Below, piece by piece: positions 25,827-33,175 of a DNA stretch of 64,000 nt. The stretch covers positions 66,739 through 130,738 of the forward strand of contig ONNZ01000001.1 of assembly GCA_900319345.1 (NCBI GenBank), given 5' to 3'. This DNA is from an uncultured Eubacteriales bacterium. Its GTDB lineage: Bacteria > Bacillota > Clostridia > Christensenellales > CAG-138. Below the pieces are notes generated by a model. The model ran no database searches. It was given only the letters and a program-made list of their open reading frames with translations, and had not been told where the DNA came from. How positions within the stretch are numbered: the stretch's first letter is position 1; each line of letters begins with the position of its first letter. A program made the position numbers and the translations under genes.

Positions 25827-25842
25827 ATGTCCCCCTCTTTCT

Positions 25843-25878
25843 AAAAAAATCGGTTGGAGCCGTTTCCGGCTCCAACCG
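25843..25878 (-). terminator. Internal terminator/attenuator between binding-protein and permease genes
   Basis: On the minus strand CGGTTGGAGCCG pairs perfectly over 12 bp with CGGCTCCAACCG (arms 25867-25878 and 25851-25862, 4-base loop) and is followed by ATTTTTTTAG. It sits inside the operon, after the binding-protein gene and before the permeases. Confidence 0.9.
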
Positions 25879-25950
25879 AAATCCGATGAAATCAGATCCG
25901 ATCAAAGCTGTTCAGGCTTGATCTTTTGATCGAATTCCATTCCTTCTGTT

Positions 25951-28134
25951 TTACTGCGCCGCAGCGGTCAGCGTCAAGGTGTTCAGATCCAGGGTCACCA
26001 CATAGGTGCCGTCAGCCTCGACCTTCACGTTTCCGCCATCCCGGGTAGCTACGCCGTCATCCGCGCCGTAGTTCACAGCCCAGGCACCGTCGGCGCGGAC
26101 CTTGAACTCATTGCCCGCGGCAAGGGTCACAGGATCGGACACCCAAACGCCCAGTTCCTTCTCGGTCATGGCCACGTCATTGCCATCAGCCCAGCCACTG
26201 GCCTCAAAGCTGCCGACCACGCCCCAGACCGCCATCTTGGTGGCCGTCAGAGCGGGCGCATCTTCGTTGGCATCCAGGGTGATGAGATAGGTGCCGTCCT
26301 CGGTGATCTTGCCGTTGGTCTGGCCGTCCAGCTTGGTGTTGCCTTCCTCATCGAAGCCGTAGTTCTTCTTCCACTCGCCGTTGGCGCGGACTTTGTATTC
26401 ATTGTCGACCTTCAGAACGACCACTGCGGTGTAAAGACCGTCGTCGCCCTTCTTCATGACGATGTCCTTGCCATCGGCCCAGCCGCTGGCCTCGAAGCTG
26501 CCGACCACGCCCCAGACATCCTCCGCCTCGGTCTCAGCCTTGGGAGCGGCCTCAGGCAGGATGCCGTCCTGGTTGACGAACTTGAGCTCGGGAACGTTGG
26601 TGTCGATGGTGATGGTGTACACGTCGTCCGCGGGGACCTTGGCATTGTCCATGCCGCCGGCCACGGTGACGCCGTCCTTCATGCCGTAGTTCTCATCCCA
26701 GCTGGCGCCCTTGCGGACCTTGAATTCTTCGCCCGCATGGAGCTCCATGGGCTCGGACTGCCATACGCCCGGCTCGATCTCCTTCATGGGGAAGTCCTTG
26801 TCCCAGTTGCTGCCGCAGATGGCGCCGATGACGGACCAGGCGTTCTTCTCCTCCTCGGTCATGGTGAACAGAGCGGAGATCTTGTCGTAGTAGTTCTGCA
26901 GAGCCTGCTTGAGGCCGGCTTCGTCGGTGGCAGCCTTCACGTCGTCACCGATGACCTTGGCGATATCCCACCAGGCGCCGTGGATCTGGCCCTGGGGAAT
27001 GGCGTACTGGTTCTGCTTGATCAGAGCGGCGAGGCCCGGGTTGTTCTGGACCGCGTCGGACTTCTGGGCGTTCAGGTTGGAGGGACCCCAGGACAGGGTG
27101 TTGAACCGCTCCATCTGGCGGGCTTCGTCGGTCAGGTACTCGGCCAGCAGCTGGAGGGCCAGCAGCCGGATGGAGTCGGACTGGGGCTTGACGCCCATGA
27201 GCTTGCAGCCGTTGAAGGAACCCAGGTGATACTCCTTGCCGTCCACCTCGAAGGAGGGCAGGTCGGTGACGCCCATGTGGTCGCCCAGGAGCTTCTGGAT
27301 GGCTTCGAAGTTCCAGGTGCCGGTGACCACGATGGCCGCGTCGGAAGCGAACTCGTCGCCGGAGGAGGAGGACACGTGGAACTTGGAATCCACCAGCTTC
27401 TTCATGCCCTTGACGGCGATGAGGCCCTTGTCGGAGTTGAAGTCGTCAGCCACGGAGATGAAGTTGCCTGCATCGTCGGTGGTCCACTCGGACTTGCAGC
27501 CGGTGGCGAAGAACCAGGAAGCGAGGTACCAGGCGGAGGTGTTGGTCTCAAAAGCGAAGTACTTCTGGGCCTTCTCGCAGTCCTCGATCAGCTTCTCCAG
27601 GGAGTCCACGTCTTCCTCAGGGATGACGGTCTTGTCATAGTACATGAAGTAGCCGTTATCAGAGGTCAGAGGATAGGCGTACATCTTGTCGCCGGCGGTG
27701 GCAGCGCCGACCACGACGGGATCGTTGGCAGCCTTGACTTCCTTGGCCGCTTCCGCGTCCAGCTCAGCCAGCGCGCCGCCCTGCACGAGGCGAGCGAACT
27801 GGTCCTGGGCGAAGCAGTAGATGTCCGCGCCGACGGAAACGTCGACCAGCATCTGATCCGCAGAGGTCGCCTCGGACACGCCGTTGACGATGGCGTTGAA
27901 GGTGATGCCCAGTTCGTTGTTCTTGTTGAAGTCCTCGATCTGCTTCTTGGTCAGATCGACGGCGGCTTCACCGACCCAGACAGTGATGTCATAGGTGCCG
28001 GCCAGCGGGCTGCTGCCCGTATCGGTCTTGGTCTCGGTCCCAGTCTGAGGCGCGGTGGTCTCGGTCTTGCCTGTGCAGGCGACCAGACCCAGAACCATGA
28101 CGAGAGCGAGTACGATAGCTAACGTTTTTTTCAT
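25951..28134 (-). CDS. Starch/maltodextrin-binding lipoprotein fused to three C-terminal X25-like modules
   Basis: A 727-residue lipoprotein. The signal peptide ends in LVACT with the lipobox Cys. Residues about 25-430 form a CUT1 solute-binding domain (maltodextrin type). Three repeats of about 95 residues follow (432-539, 540-634, 635-727). Each starts with WxVxG, has GWAD or NWDKD, then FKVR...GxWxxNYG and ends with a TYxxTLD strand. They resemble X25 / SusE-F-like starch-binding modules of pullulanases. Repeats 2 and 3 share the run WGVVGSFEASGWADG exactly, which points to recent duplication. Binding proteins normally end at about 420 residues, so this is a fusion. AGGAGGAAC precedes this ATG. 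First gene of the uptake operon. Confidence 0.9.
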   Translation of the reverse strand: MKKTLAIVLALVMVLGLVACTGKTETTAPQTGTETKTDTGSSPLAGTYDITVWVGEAAVDLTKKQIEDFNKNNELGITFNAIVNGVSEATSADQMLVDVSVGADIYCFAQDQFARLVQGGALAELDAEAAKEVKAANDPVVVGAATAGDKMYAYPLTSDNGYFMYYDKTVIPEEDVDSLEKLIEDCEKAQKYFAFETNTSAWYLASWFFATGCKSEWTTDDAGNFISVADDFNSDKGLIAVKGMKKLVDSKFHVSSSSGDEFASDAAIVVTGTWNFEAIQKLLGDHMGVTDLPSFEVDGKEYHLGSFNGCKLMGVKPQSDSIRLLALQLLAEYLTDEARQMERFNTLSWGPSNLNAQKSDAVQNNPGLAALIKQNQYAIPQGQIHGAWWDIAKVIGDDVKAATDEAGLKQALQNYYDKISALFTMTEEEKNAWSVIGAICGSNWDKDFPMKEIEPGVWQSEPMELHAGEEFKVRKGASWDENYGMKDGVTVAGGMDNAKVPADDVYTITIDTNVPELKFVNQDGILPEAAPKAETEAEDVWGVVGSFEASGWADGKDIVMKKGDDGLYTAVVVLKVDNEYKVRANGEWKKNYGFDEEGNTKLDGQTNGKITEDGTYLITLDANEDAPALTATKMAVWGVVGSFEASGWADGNDVAMTEKELGVWVSDPVTLAAGNEFKVRADGAWAVNYGADDGVATRDGGNVKVEADGTYVVTLDLNTLTLTAAAQ

Positions 28135-28236
28135 GCTTGTTCCTCCTGTGATTTGTGCATTTTCATGCCGTACGTTTTTCATCCGGGTTCCGCGGAAACG
28201 CCAACAGCACCGCCGCTTCCCCCACGATGTATATAT

Positions 28237-28265
28237 AATTTACACCCACGATACACAAAAGTCAA
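28237..28265 (-). promoter_or_regulatory. Promoter of the maltodextrin uptake operon
   Basis: TTGACT (28260-28265), 17 bases, TAAATT (28237-28242) on the minus strand; leader of about 95 bases before the lipoprotein ATG. Confidence 0.75.
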
Positions 28266-28324
28266 TTATACGGGCGGCAATTTGTTAAAAATTTGAAGTA
28301 TTTTTTGGAGGAAAAAATCCGGCG

Positions 28325-28357
28325 AAAATCAAAAGTCCCCCCTGGATACGGGAGGAC
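28325..28357 (-). terminator. Terminator after the two small membrane-protein genes
   Basis: On the minus strand GTCCTCCC pairs with GGGGGGAC (28350-28357 / 28335-28342, one wobble), followed by TTTTGATTTT. Confidence 0.65.
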
Positions 28358-28382
28358 GTACAAAAGGCCGTTCGTAAGCCCT

Positions 28383-28928
28383 TCACTCCAGCGTCAGCAG
28401 CTTCCTGGCGGCGCGGAGGGCGGCATCGTCGTCGCCGTTCCAGGGGGCGATGTGGCCGGACTTGGCGTTGAAAAAGAGGTAGTAAATCTCCCCCGGCTCG
28501 TAGGCCAGGTACTTGGCGGCGATGCGGACCCCCTGCTCCTCGTCGTAAAGGAGGATGCCGTAGGCCTTGCCGTCGAACTCGTAGAAGCGCTGGCCCGGGA
28601 AGGCGGCCCTGTCGACGACGGCCAGGTCCTGGAGGACCCCCTCCGCCTGGGCCCCGGTGACCACGAACATATCCCCCTTGGTCACGCTGGCGGGCTCGAA
28701 CATGGCGTCCACGAACAGCAAGGGCTCCACGAAGCGGATGTTTTCGGGCATCTCCTCCTCGAGAGCCGCCACCAGGCCCGGCCGGTCCATGGCGTCCAGA
28801 TCCGCGTACAGGATCAGCTTCCTGGCCGCCGGAGCGTCGGTGATCCGGGAGATGACGAAGGCCCAGAAGACGCAGCTGACGATGGCCCAGAGCACGTAGC
28901 GGTGGAGGTTTTTCAAAATGCCCTTCAT
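28383..28928 (-). CDS. Hypothetical protein with N-terminal membrane helix
   Basis: A 181-residue protein not recognised as a known family. The N-terminus is a membrane helix (about 9-28, YVLWAIVSCVFWAFVISRI); the rest is soluble and probably outside, with alternating strands (KLILYADLDAMD, GDMFVVTGAQAEGVL, YLAYEPGEIYYLFFN). It overlaps the gene upstream by 4 bases (ATGA), so the pair is translationally coupled. The location next to the starch locus may be chance. Confidence 0.8.
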   Translation of the reverse strand: MKGILKNLHRYVLWAIVSCVFWAFVISRITDAPAARKLILYADLDAMDRPGLVAALEEEMPENIRFVEPLLFVDAMFEPASVTKGDMFVVTGAQAEGVLQDLAVVDRAAFPGQRFYEFDGKAYGILLYDEEQGVRIAAKYLAYEPGEIYYLFFNAKSGHIAPWNGDDDAALRAARKLLTLE

Positions 28929-29416
28929 GCCGCTCCCTCCTCCCTAAAGGCCACGATGCAGTCGTAGACCGTCTCCACCCGGCCCGTGAATTCGTCCGGC
29001 AGCCGGTCCGCCTTTTCGGCGCTGACGGTGAGCATGGTCTCGTGGAATTCCTCCCGCAGGCGGACCTTGCGGATGGCTACCCCCTTCTTCACCCGGTAGA
29101 CCCCCGGCAGCTTTTCGAACCGGCCCTCGTAGGTCTCCCGGGGGCCCGTGAGCATGAGCTGGGCGTGGCGGGCCTGGGCCCGGGCGTGGTCCAACCGGCT
29201 GTGGGACAGGAAGATCACGACCCAGCCCGCCAGGATGGAGGTCCCCACCGTGAGGGGCAGCGTCACGCCCTGGTTTTTGCGGGTGGTGAAGCAGCAGAAG
29301 AGGACGCAGAGGACCAGGCCCGCCGCGGCCACGATGCCCATGGCCCGGCTCGTCCGCTTCTCGGCGGCCTGGGCCCGGGGCAGTTCTTCCGATTCATATA
29401 GCGCGTTAAGTTCCAT
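28925..29416 (-). CDS. Hypothetical protein with two membrane helices
   Basis: A 163-residue protein of unknown family: a charged N-terminal segment with a possible coiled-coil start (1-24), two helices (26-44 and 54-72), and a soluble C-terminal half (about 85-163). The downstream gene overlaps it by 4 bases. The ATG lies 7 bases after a TATAAC box and has no ribosome-binding site, so its mRNA may be leaderless. Confidence 0.78.
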   Translation of the reverse strand: MELNALYESEELPRAQAAEKRTSRAMGIVAAAGLVLCVLFCCFTTRKNQGVTLPLTVGTSILAGWVVIFLSHSRLDHARAQARHAQLMLTGPRETYEGRFEKLPGVYRVKKGVAIRKVRLREEFHETMLTVSAEKADRLPDEFTGRVETVYDCIVAFREEGAA

Positions 29417-29423
29417 ACCTGTA

Positions 29424-29452
29424 GTTATAGCATAGATCGGGGCCGATGAAAA
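29424..29452 (-). promoter_or_regulatory. Possible promoter of the small membrane-protein pair, predicted leaderless
   Basis: TATAAC (29424-29429) with a weak TTTTCA 17 bases upstream on the minus strand. The ATG starts at 29416, 7 bases after the box. Confidence 0.45.
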
Positions 29453-29461
29453 GGCTGTATC

Positions 29462-29490
29462 TTGACAAACCCGCCCCCGATAGGTATATC
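29462..29490 (+). promoter_or_regulatory. Promoter of the GH13 lipoprotein gene
   Basis: TTGACA (29462-29467), 17 bases, TATATC (29485-29490); GGAGGGG precedes the ATG at 29526. Confidence 0.8.
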
Positions 29491-29525
29491 ATTGTATATA
29501 AACTTCCATCTGGAGGGGAATAGCC

Positions 29526-31199
29526 ATGGTCAAACGTATAGTTGCCCTGCTGCTGGCCGCGCTGCTGCTGGCATCCTGCTTCGCCTGCAAGAAGAAGGCC
29601 GCCGAAGCGCCCGCGCCTACGGAGGCCCCGGCGCCCACGGAGGCGCCCACCGCCGCGCCGCCGGAGGAGTACGTCATCGACGATCCGCTGCTCAAGACCG
29701 ACTACGCCGTGGCGGACAACGCCCGGGTGTTCTACGAGATCTTCGTGGGCTCCTTCGCCGATTCCAACGGGGACGGCATCGGGGACCTTCGGGGCATCAT
29801 AAATCGGTTCGACTACCTGAACGACGGGGACCCCAACTCCGGCAAGTCCCTGGGCATCGAGGGCATCTGGCTCTCCCCCATCTTCAAGTCCCCCTCCTAC
29901 CATAAGTACGACGTGGCGGACTACTATGAGATCGATCCGGACTTCGGCACCCAGGCGGATTTGGACGAGCTCATCGCCCTCTGCCATCAGCGGGGCGTGA
30001 AGCTGATATTGGACATGGTCATCAACCACACCGCCCGGTCGAACGCCTGGTTCGGCGCCTTCACCAAGGCCCACCGGCAGGGGCTGACCGACGACCCGTA
30101 CTACGATTTCTATACCTATTATAAGCAAGGCGAGAAAGCGCCGGCGGGCCGGGCCTTTTCCGCCCTGTCGGGTACGGATATCTACTACGAGTGCAACTTC
30201 GACGGGGGCATGCCGGAGCTGAACTTCGACAACCCCGCCGTCCGGGAGGAGGTTTTGAAGGTCTCCCGGTACTATCTCGACCGAGGCATCGACGGGTTCC
30301 GCTTCGACGCCGCTAAGTACGTATACTTCGGGGACCACAAGAAGAGCATGGAATTCTGGCAGGAGTATTTGACCACCCTGCGGGCCGAGTATCCCGGCCT
30401 CTACACCGTGGCCGAGGTCTGGGACCCCGACGCCATCACCGGCATCTACTACCCCGCCACCAACTGCTTCAACTTCACCGCCTCCGGGTCCGAGGGGCGC
30501 TTCGCCACCGCCGCCAAGCAGGGAAACGCGGGGGCCCTCACGAAGTACGTGGAGCAGTATCTCAAGAGCATCGAAGGCAAGAACCCGGACGCCATGTTCG
30601 TGCCCTTCCTGGCGAACCACGACACGGACCGGGTGGCCGGGTATCTGACCGTGGAGTCCGGCTACATGCAGATGGCCGCCAACATGTACATCCTGGGACC
30701 CGGGTCCCCCTTCCTCTACTACGGGGAGGAGCTGGGCATGCGGGGCTCCCGGGGCAGCGCCCAGACCGACGCCAATCGGCGGCTGGCCATGGTCTGGGGG
30801 GACGGGGACACCACCAAGGACCCCGAAGGCACCACCTACGGCCGGGACAAGCAGATCCAGAAGGGGGTCAAGGACCAGAAGGCGGACGAGAAGAGCCTCT
30901 ATACCTATTATAAGAAGCTCATCATGATCCGCAAGGCCAACCCCGCCATCGCCCGGGGCGAATACAAGAGCGTGTCCATCCCGGATTCCAAGGTGGGCGG
31001 CTTCACCGCCACCCTGGACGGGAACACCGTGCTGGTGCTCCACAATCCCACCAAGAGCGCCCAGACCGTGGGCCTCAGCTCCCTGGGCGACTTCAAGACC
31101 CTCCGGGCCGCCATCGGCCTGGGCTCCGCCCAGCTCACCGGCGTCAACGGCAGCTCCCTGACCCTGGACGGCCAGACCAGTGTTGTTATAGGAAACTAA
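29526..31199 (+). CDS. GH13 alpha-amylase family lipoprotein
   Basis: A 557-residue extracellular alpha-glucan hydrolase. The signal peptide ends in LLASCFAC, a lipobox with two candidate cysteines, followed by a PTEAPAP stalk. The GH13 barrel has all four conserved regions: DMVINH, GFRFDAAKY (nucleophile Asp), AEVWD (acid/base Glu) and FLANHDTDR (third acid). A beta-sandwich C-domain closes the protein. It resembles neopullulanase or oligo-1,6-glucosidase-like amylases; exact bond preference is open. Its products would be captured by the binding lipoprotein encoded on the other strand. Confidence 0.94.
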   Translation: MVKRIVALLLAALLLASCFACKKKAAEAPAPTEAPAPTEAPTAAPPEEYVIDDPLLKTDYAVADNARVFYEIFVGSFADSNGDGIGDLRGIINRFDYLNDGDPNSGKSLGIEGIWLSPIFKSPSYHKYDVADYYEIDPDFGTQADLDELIALCHQRGVKLILDMVINHTARSNAWFGAFTKAHRQGLTDDPYYDFYTYYKQGEKAPAGRAFSALSGTDIYYECNFDGGMPELNFDNPAVREEVLKVSRYYLDRGIDGFRFDAAKYVYFGDHKKSMEFWQEYLTTLRAEYPGLYTVAEVWDPDAITGIYYPATNCFNFTASGSEGRFATAAKQGNAGALTKYVEQYLKSIEGKNPDAMFVPFLANHDTDRVAGYLTVESGYMQMAANMYILGPGSPFLYYGEELGMRGSRGSAQTDANRRLAMVWGDGDTTKDPEGTTYGRDKQIQKGVKDQKADEKSLYTYYKKLIMIRKANPAIARGEYKSVSIPDSKVGGFTATLDGNTVLVLHNPTKSAQTVGLSSLGDFKTLRAAIGLGSAQLTGVNGSSLTLDGQTSVVIGN

Positions 31200-31208
31200 T
31201 GGCATTCG

Positions 31209-31348
31209 TGCCTTTTCTTTGTAAAGAAAAGGCATCCAAAAGAAACACAAATGGGAAGTATGGCTCTGCGCTGTACTTCCCACGTTTTTTATCTGTGCTT
31301 CTCTTTTTTGCGCCGCTTTTTTCTCTTCACGGAAGAGAAAAAAGCGGC
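31209..31348. repeat. Composite three-hairpin element, copy 3 (inverted)
   Basis: Order C-B-A on the plus strand. C: TGCCTTTTCTTT (31209-31220) / AAAGAAAAGGCA (31223-31234). B: TGGGAAGTA (31252-31260) / TACTTCCCA (31274-31282), followed by CGTTTTTTAT, a usable terminator for the amylase gene. A: perfect 17-bp arms (31312-31328 / 31332-31348). Between convergent genes. Confidence 0.9.
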
Positions 31349-31358
31349 AAATGAATTC

Positions 31359-32159
31359 CTATTTGATCGCCTCGATGGAATCGTAGACCTTCTTGAGGCC
31401 TGCGGCGTGTTTCGCTTGGTCGCCCACCCAGATGAACAGGACCATCTTGTCGCCCCGGAGGAAGATATGGCCCACGAAGTCGTAGGTCTCCCCGGCCTGG
31501 GTGATGTCGGAGGCCCCCTTGTAGCAGGTGAGCCCGTTGAGCTTGGTCTTCTGGACGGTCACCGGCGACAGCTTGAAGTTGGTCATGCCGCTGCCCGTCA
31601 GAGCCCCCTCCACCATGGCGGTGACGGACTCCTTGGAGGAGAACATGAGGGCGATGTCCAGCTTGGTCTCCGTGAGCCCCATTTCGTTCTCTACCTCCTG
31701 GTACAGGAAGCTGGTGTGCCGGGTGTCGTCGGCGTCCGGGTAGAAGAAAACACCCTTGGGGGTCTTGGCCTTCATCCAGCTGCCCGGCACGGTGAATTTG
31801 AAATAGGTCCCGGTGTAGGTCTGATCGGGGACCGCCGTGGGCTTGGGCGTAGCCGTGGGCTTGGGCGTAGGCTTGGGCGTGGGCTTGGGGGTAGGCTTGG
31901 GCGTGGCTGTCGCCTTGGGGGTGGCGGTGGGCTTGCGCGTGGCGATGACCCTGGGCGTGGCTGTGGCCTTGGAGGCAGCCGTGGCGGGCAGCGCCGTCGC
32001 CTCCTTAAGTGGCTTCGTCTCCGGCACGGCGCTGGGCGCGGGCGTCTCGTAGCGGGCGGGCACCTGGGTGGCCGCCCCGGTCCGCGGCGCGCCTACGGGC
32101 ACGGGCACGCAGCCCATGAGCCATAGGAGACAGAGAACAAAAACCGTCAGCTTCTTCAT
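31359..32159 (-). CDS. Lipoprotein with Lys-Pro-Thr repeat stalk and PsbP/DcrB-like domain
   Basis: A 266-residue predicted lipoprotein (lipobox LMGC). After it comes a long low-complexity stalk (about 45-100) built from KPTATP and KPTPKPTP units, encoded by a 12-base tandem repeat. The C-terminal domain (about 110-266, YFKFTVPGSWMKAKTPKGVFFYPDAD...) looks like the PsbP/DUF1795 type fold found in many Clostridial lipoproteins. Function unknown. It begins 7 bases after the ModE-like gene stop and is probably co-transcribed with it. Confidence 0.8.
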   Translation of the reverse strand: MKKLTVFVLCLLWLMGCVPVPVGAPRTGAATQVPARYETPAPSAVPETKPLKEATALPATAASKATATPRVIATRKPTATPKATATPKPTPKPTPKPTPKPTATPKPTAVPDQTYTGTYFKFTVPGSWMKAKTPKGVFFYPDADDTRHTSFLYQEVENEMGLTETKLDIALMFSSKESVTAMVEGALTGSGMTNFKLSPVTVQKTKLNGLTCYKGASDITQAGETYDFVGHIFLRGDKMVLFIWVGDQAKHAAGLKKVYDSIEAIK

Positions 32160-32166
32160 ATCTTCC

Positions 32167-32523
32167 TCATTCCTTTTCGGGGATCCCGGGGCCGAACACC
32201 GCTTCGAAATCCGCCCGGGCATGGTCGTTCACCAGGGCGCAGAACCGGTCGTATTTATTCAGGAACGCTTTTCCCTCCGCCGTCAGGGAGGCGCCGCCGC
32301 CCTCCTTGCCGCCGGTGACGGTGTCGAGCAGGGGGAAGCCCAGCTCCCGCTCGGCCCGGCGGATGATGGCCCAGGCCTTACTATAGGCCATGCCCATGGA
32401 CAAGGTGGCCTGGCGGATGGAATGATATTCCTCCACCCGATGGAGGAGCACGGCGATGCCCGGTCCGAAAAACTTTTCCTCCCCCATGATCCGGGGCGAG
32501 ACGACGAAGCGGATATCGTTCAT
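32167..32523 (-). CDS. ModE-like winged helix-turn-helix regulator (DNA-binding domain only)
   Basis: A 118-residue protein matching the N-terminal DNA-binding domain of ModE: FGPGIAVLLHRVEEYHSIRQATLSMGMAYSKAWAIIRRAERELGFPLL, then TGGKEGGGASLTAEG. The molybdate-binding Mop domains of full ModE are missing, as in many short Clostridial members. No molybdate transport gene is in the window. GGAGGTGTG precedes this ATG. Two AGTATA copies 10 bp apart (32539-32544, 32549-32554) cover its -10 region and could be its own operator. Confidence 0.86.
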   Translation of the reverse strand: MNDIRFVVSPRIMGEEKFFGPGIAVLLHRVEEYHSIRQATLSMGMAYSKAWAIIRRAERELGFPLLDTVTGGKEGGGASLTAEGKAFLNKYDRFCALVNDHARADFEAVFGPGIPEKE

Positions 32524-32548
32524 AGGGACACACCTCCAAGTATATATA

Positions 32549-32577
32549 AGTATACCGCAAAAGGGCAAATCAGGCAA
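32549..32577 (-). promoter_or_regulatory. Promoter of the ModE-like gene
   Basis: TTGCCT (32572-32577), 17 bases, TATACT (32549-32554) on the minus strand, back to back with the promoter of the SdpI-like gene (the -35 boxes are 12 bases apart). Confidence 0.75.
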
Positions 32578-32589
32578 GACTAAGTCCCA

Positions 32590-32618
32590 TTGACGGAAAA
32601 ACAGGCCCATGGTATACT
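32590..32618 (+). promoter_or_regulatory. Promoter of the SdpI-like gene
   Basis: TTGACG (32590-32595), 17 bases, TATACT (32613-32618), then AAAGGAGGTG before the ATG. Confidence 0.85.
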
Positions 32619-32639
32619 GGCAAAAAAGGAGGTGGGCCC

Positions 32640-33017
32640 ATGGGTTTTTGGATCTTCATGACCGCCATGGCGGCGCTGACCCCGCTAACCATGGTGCTCC
32701 TTGGGGCCAGGTTCGAGAAAAAGCCGCCCAAGCGCAACTCCGTATTCGGCTATAAGACCGCCATGTCCTGCAAAAACGACGATACCTGGGACTTCGCCCA
32801 GCGGTACATCGGCCGGCTCTGGCGCATATGGGGCCTGGTGACCCTGTTCATATCGCTCCTCGTGATGCTCCTGGTGCTGAACCGGGATATGCCCACCGTG
32901 GGCTACGGGGCCCTGATCCTCATCTGCGTCCAGCTATTCCCCCTGATTGGCTGCATCTTCCCCACGGAACGGGCCCTGAAGGAGACCTTCGACCGGTTCG
33001 GGCAGCGGATCCGGTGA
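32640..33017 (+). CDS. SdpI/YhfL-family small membrane protein
   Basis: A 125-residue protein with three membrane helices (4-24, 62-82, 90-108) and the SdpI-type motif after the first one (PPKRNSVFGYKTAMSCKNDDTWDFAQRYIGRLW). SdpI is the immunity and signal protein for the SDP toxin in Bacillus; short homologues are widespread and of unknown role. Strong AAAGGAGGTG site. Divergent from the ModE-like regulator. Confidence 0.82.
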   Translation: MGFWIFMTAMAALTPLTMVLLGARFEKKPPKRNSVFGYKTAMSCKNDDTWDFAQRYIGRLWRIWGLVTLFISLLVMLLVLNRDMPTVGYGALILICVQLFPLIGCIFPTERALKETFDRFGQRIR

Positions 33018-33068
33018 AGCCCTTCGCTCCCCTTTCCTGAAAGAAACGAGTCCGCCCAAAAATACAAA

Positions 33069-33158
33069 TGGGAAGTATGGCCAATGCTGTACTTCCCATT
33101 ATTCTTCTCAGGTTTCTCTTTTTCCGCCGTTTTTTTCTTCCCCGAAGAGAAAAAGCGG
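33069..33158. repeat. Composite three-hairpin element, copy 4 (inverted, degenerate)
   Basis: Hairpin B is intact (TGGGAAGTA 33069-33077 / TACTTCCCA 33090-33098). Hairpin A (33125-33158) has mismatched arms. Hairpin C is lost. Between the convergent SdpI-like gene and thrS. Confidence 0.75.
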
Positions 33159-33175
33159 CAAAAGAACGATTATCC

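Noticed and set aside
31837..31968. Tandem 12-base repeat that could look like a CRISPR or satellite
   Set aside because: It is in frame in the lipoprotein gene and encodes a KPTP/KPTATP stalk; there are no unique spacers. The Ser-Pro-Thr tract at 13590-13835 has the same explanation.
32167..33017. Molybdate uptake locus suggested by the ModE-like regulator
   Set aside because: No modA, modB or modC and no molybdopterin genes are nearby, and the regulator lacks molybdate-binding domains.
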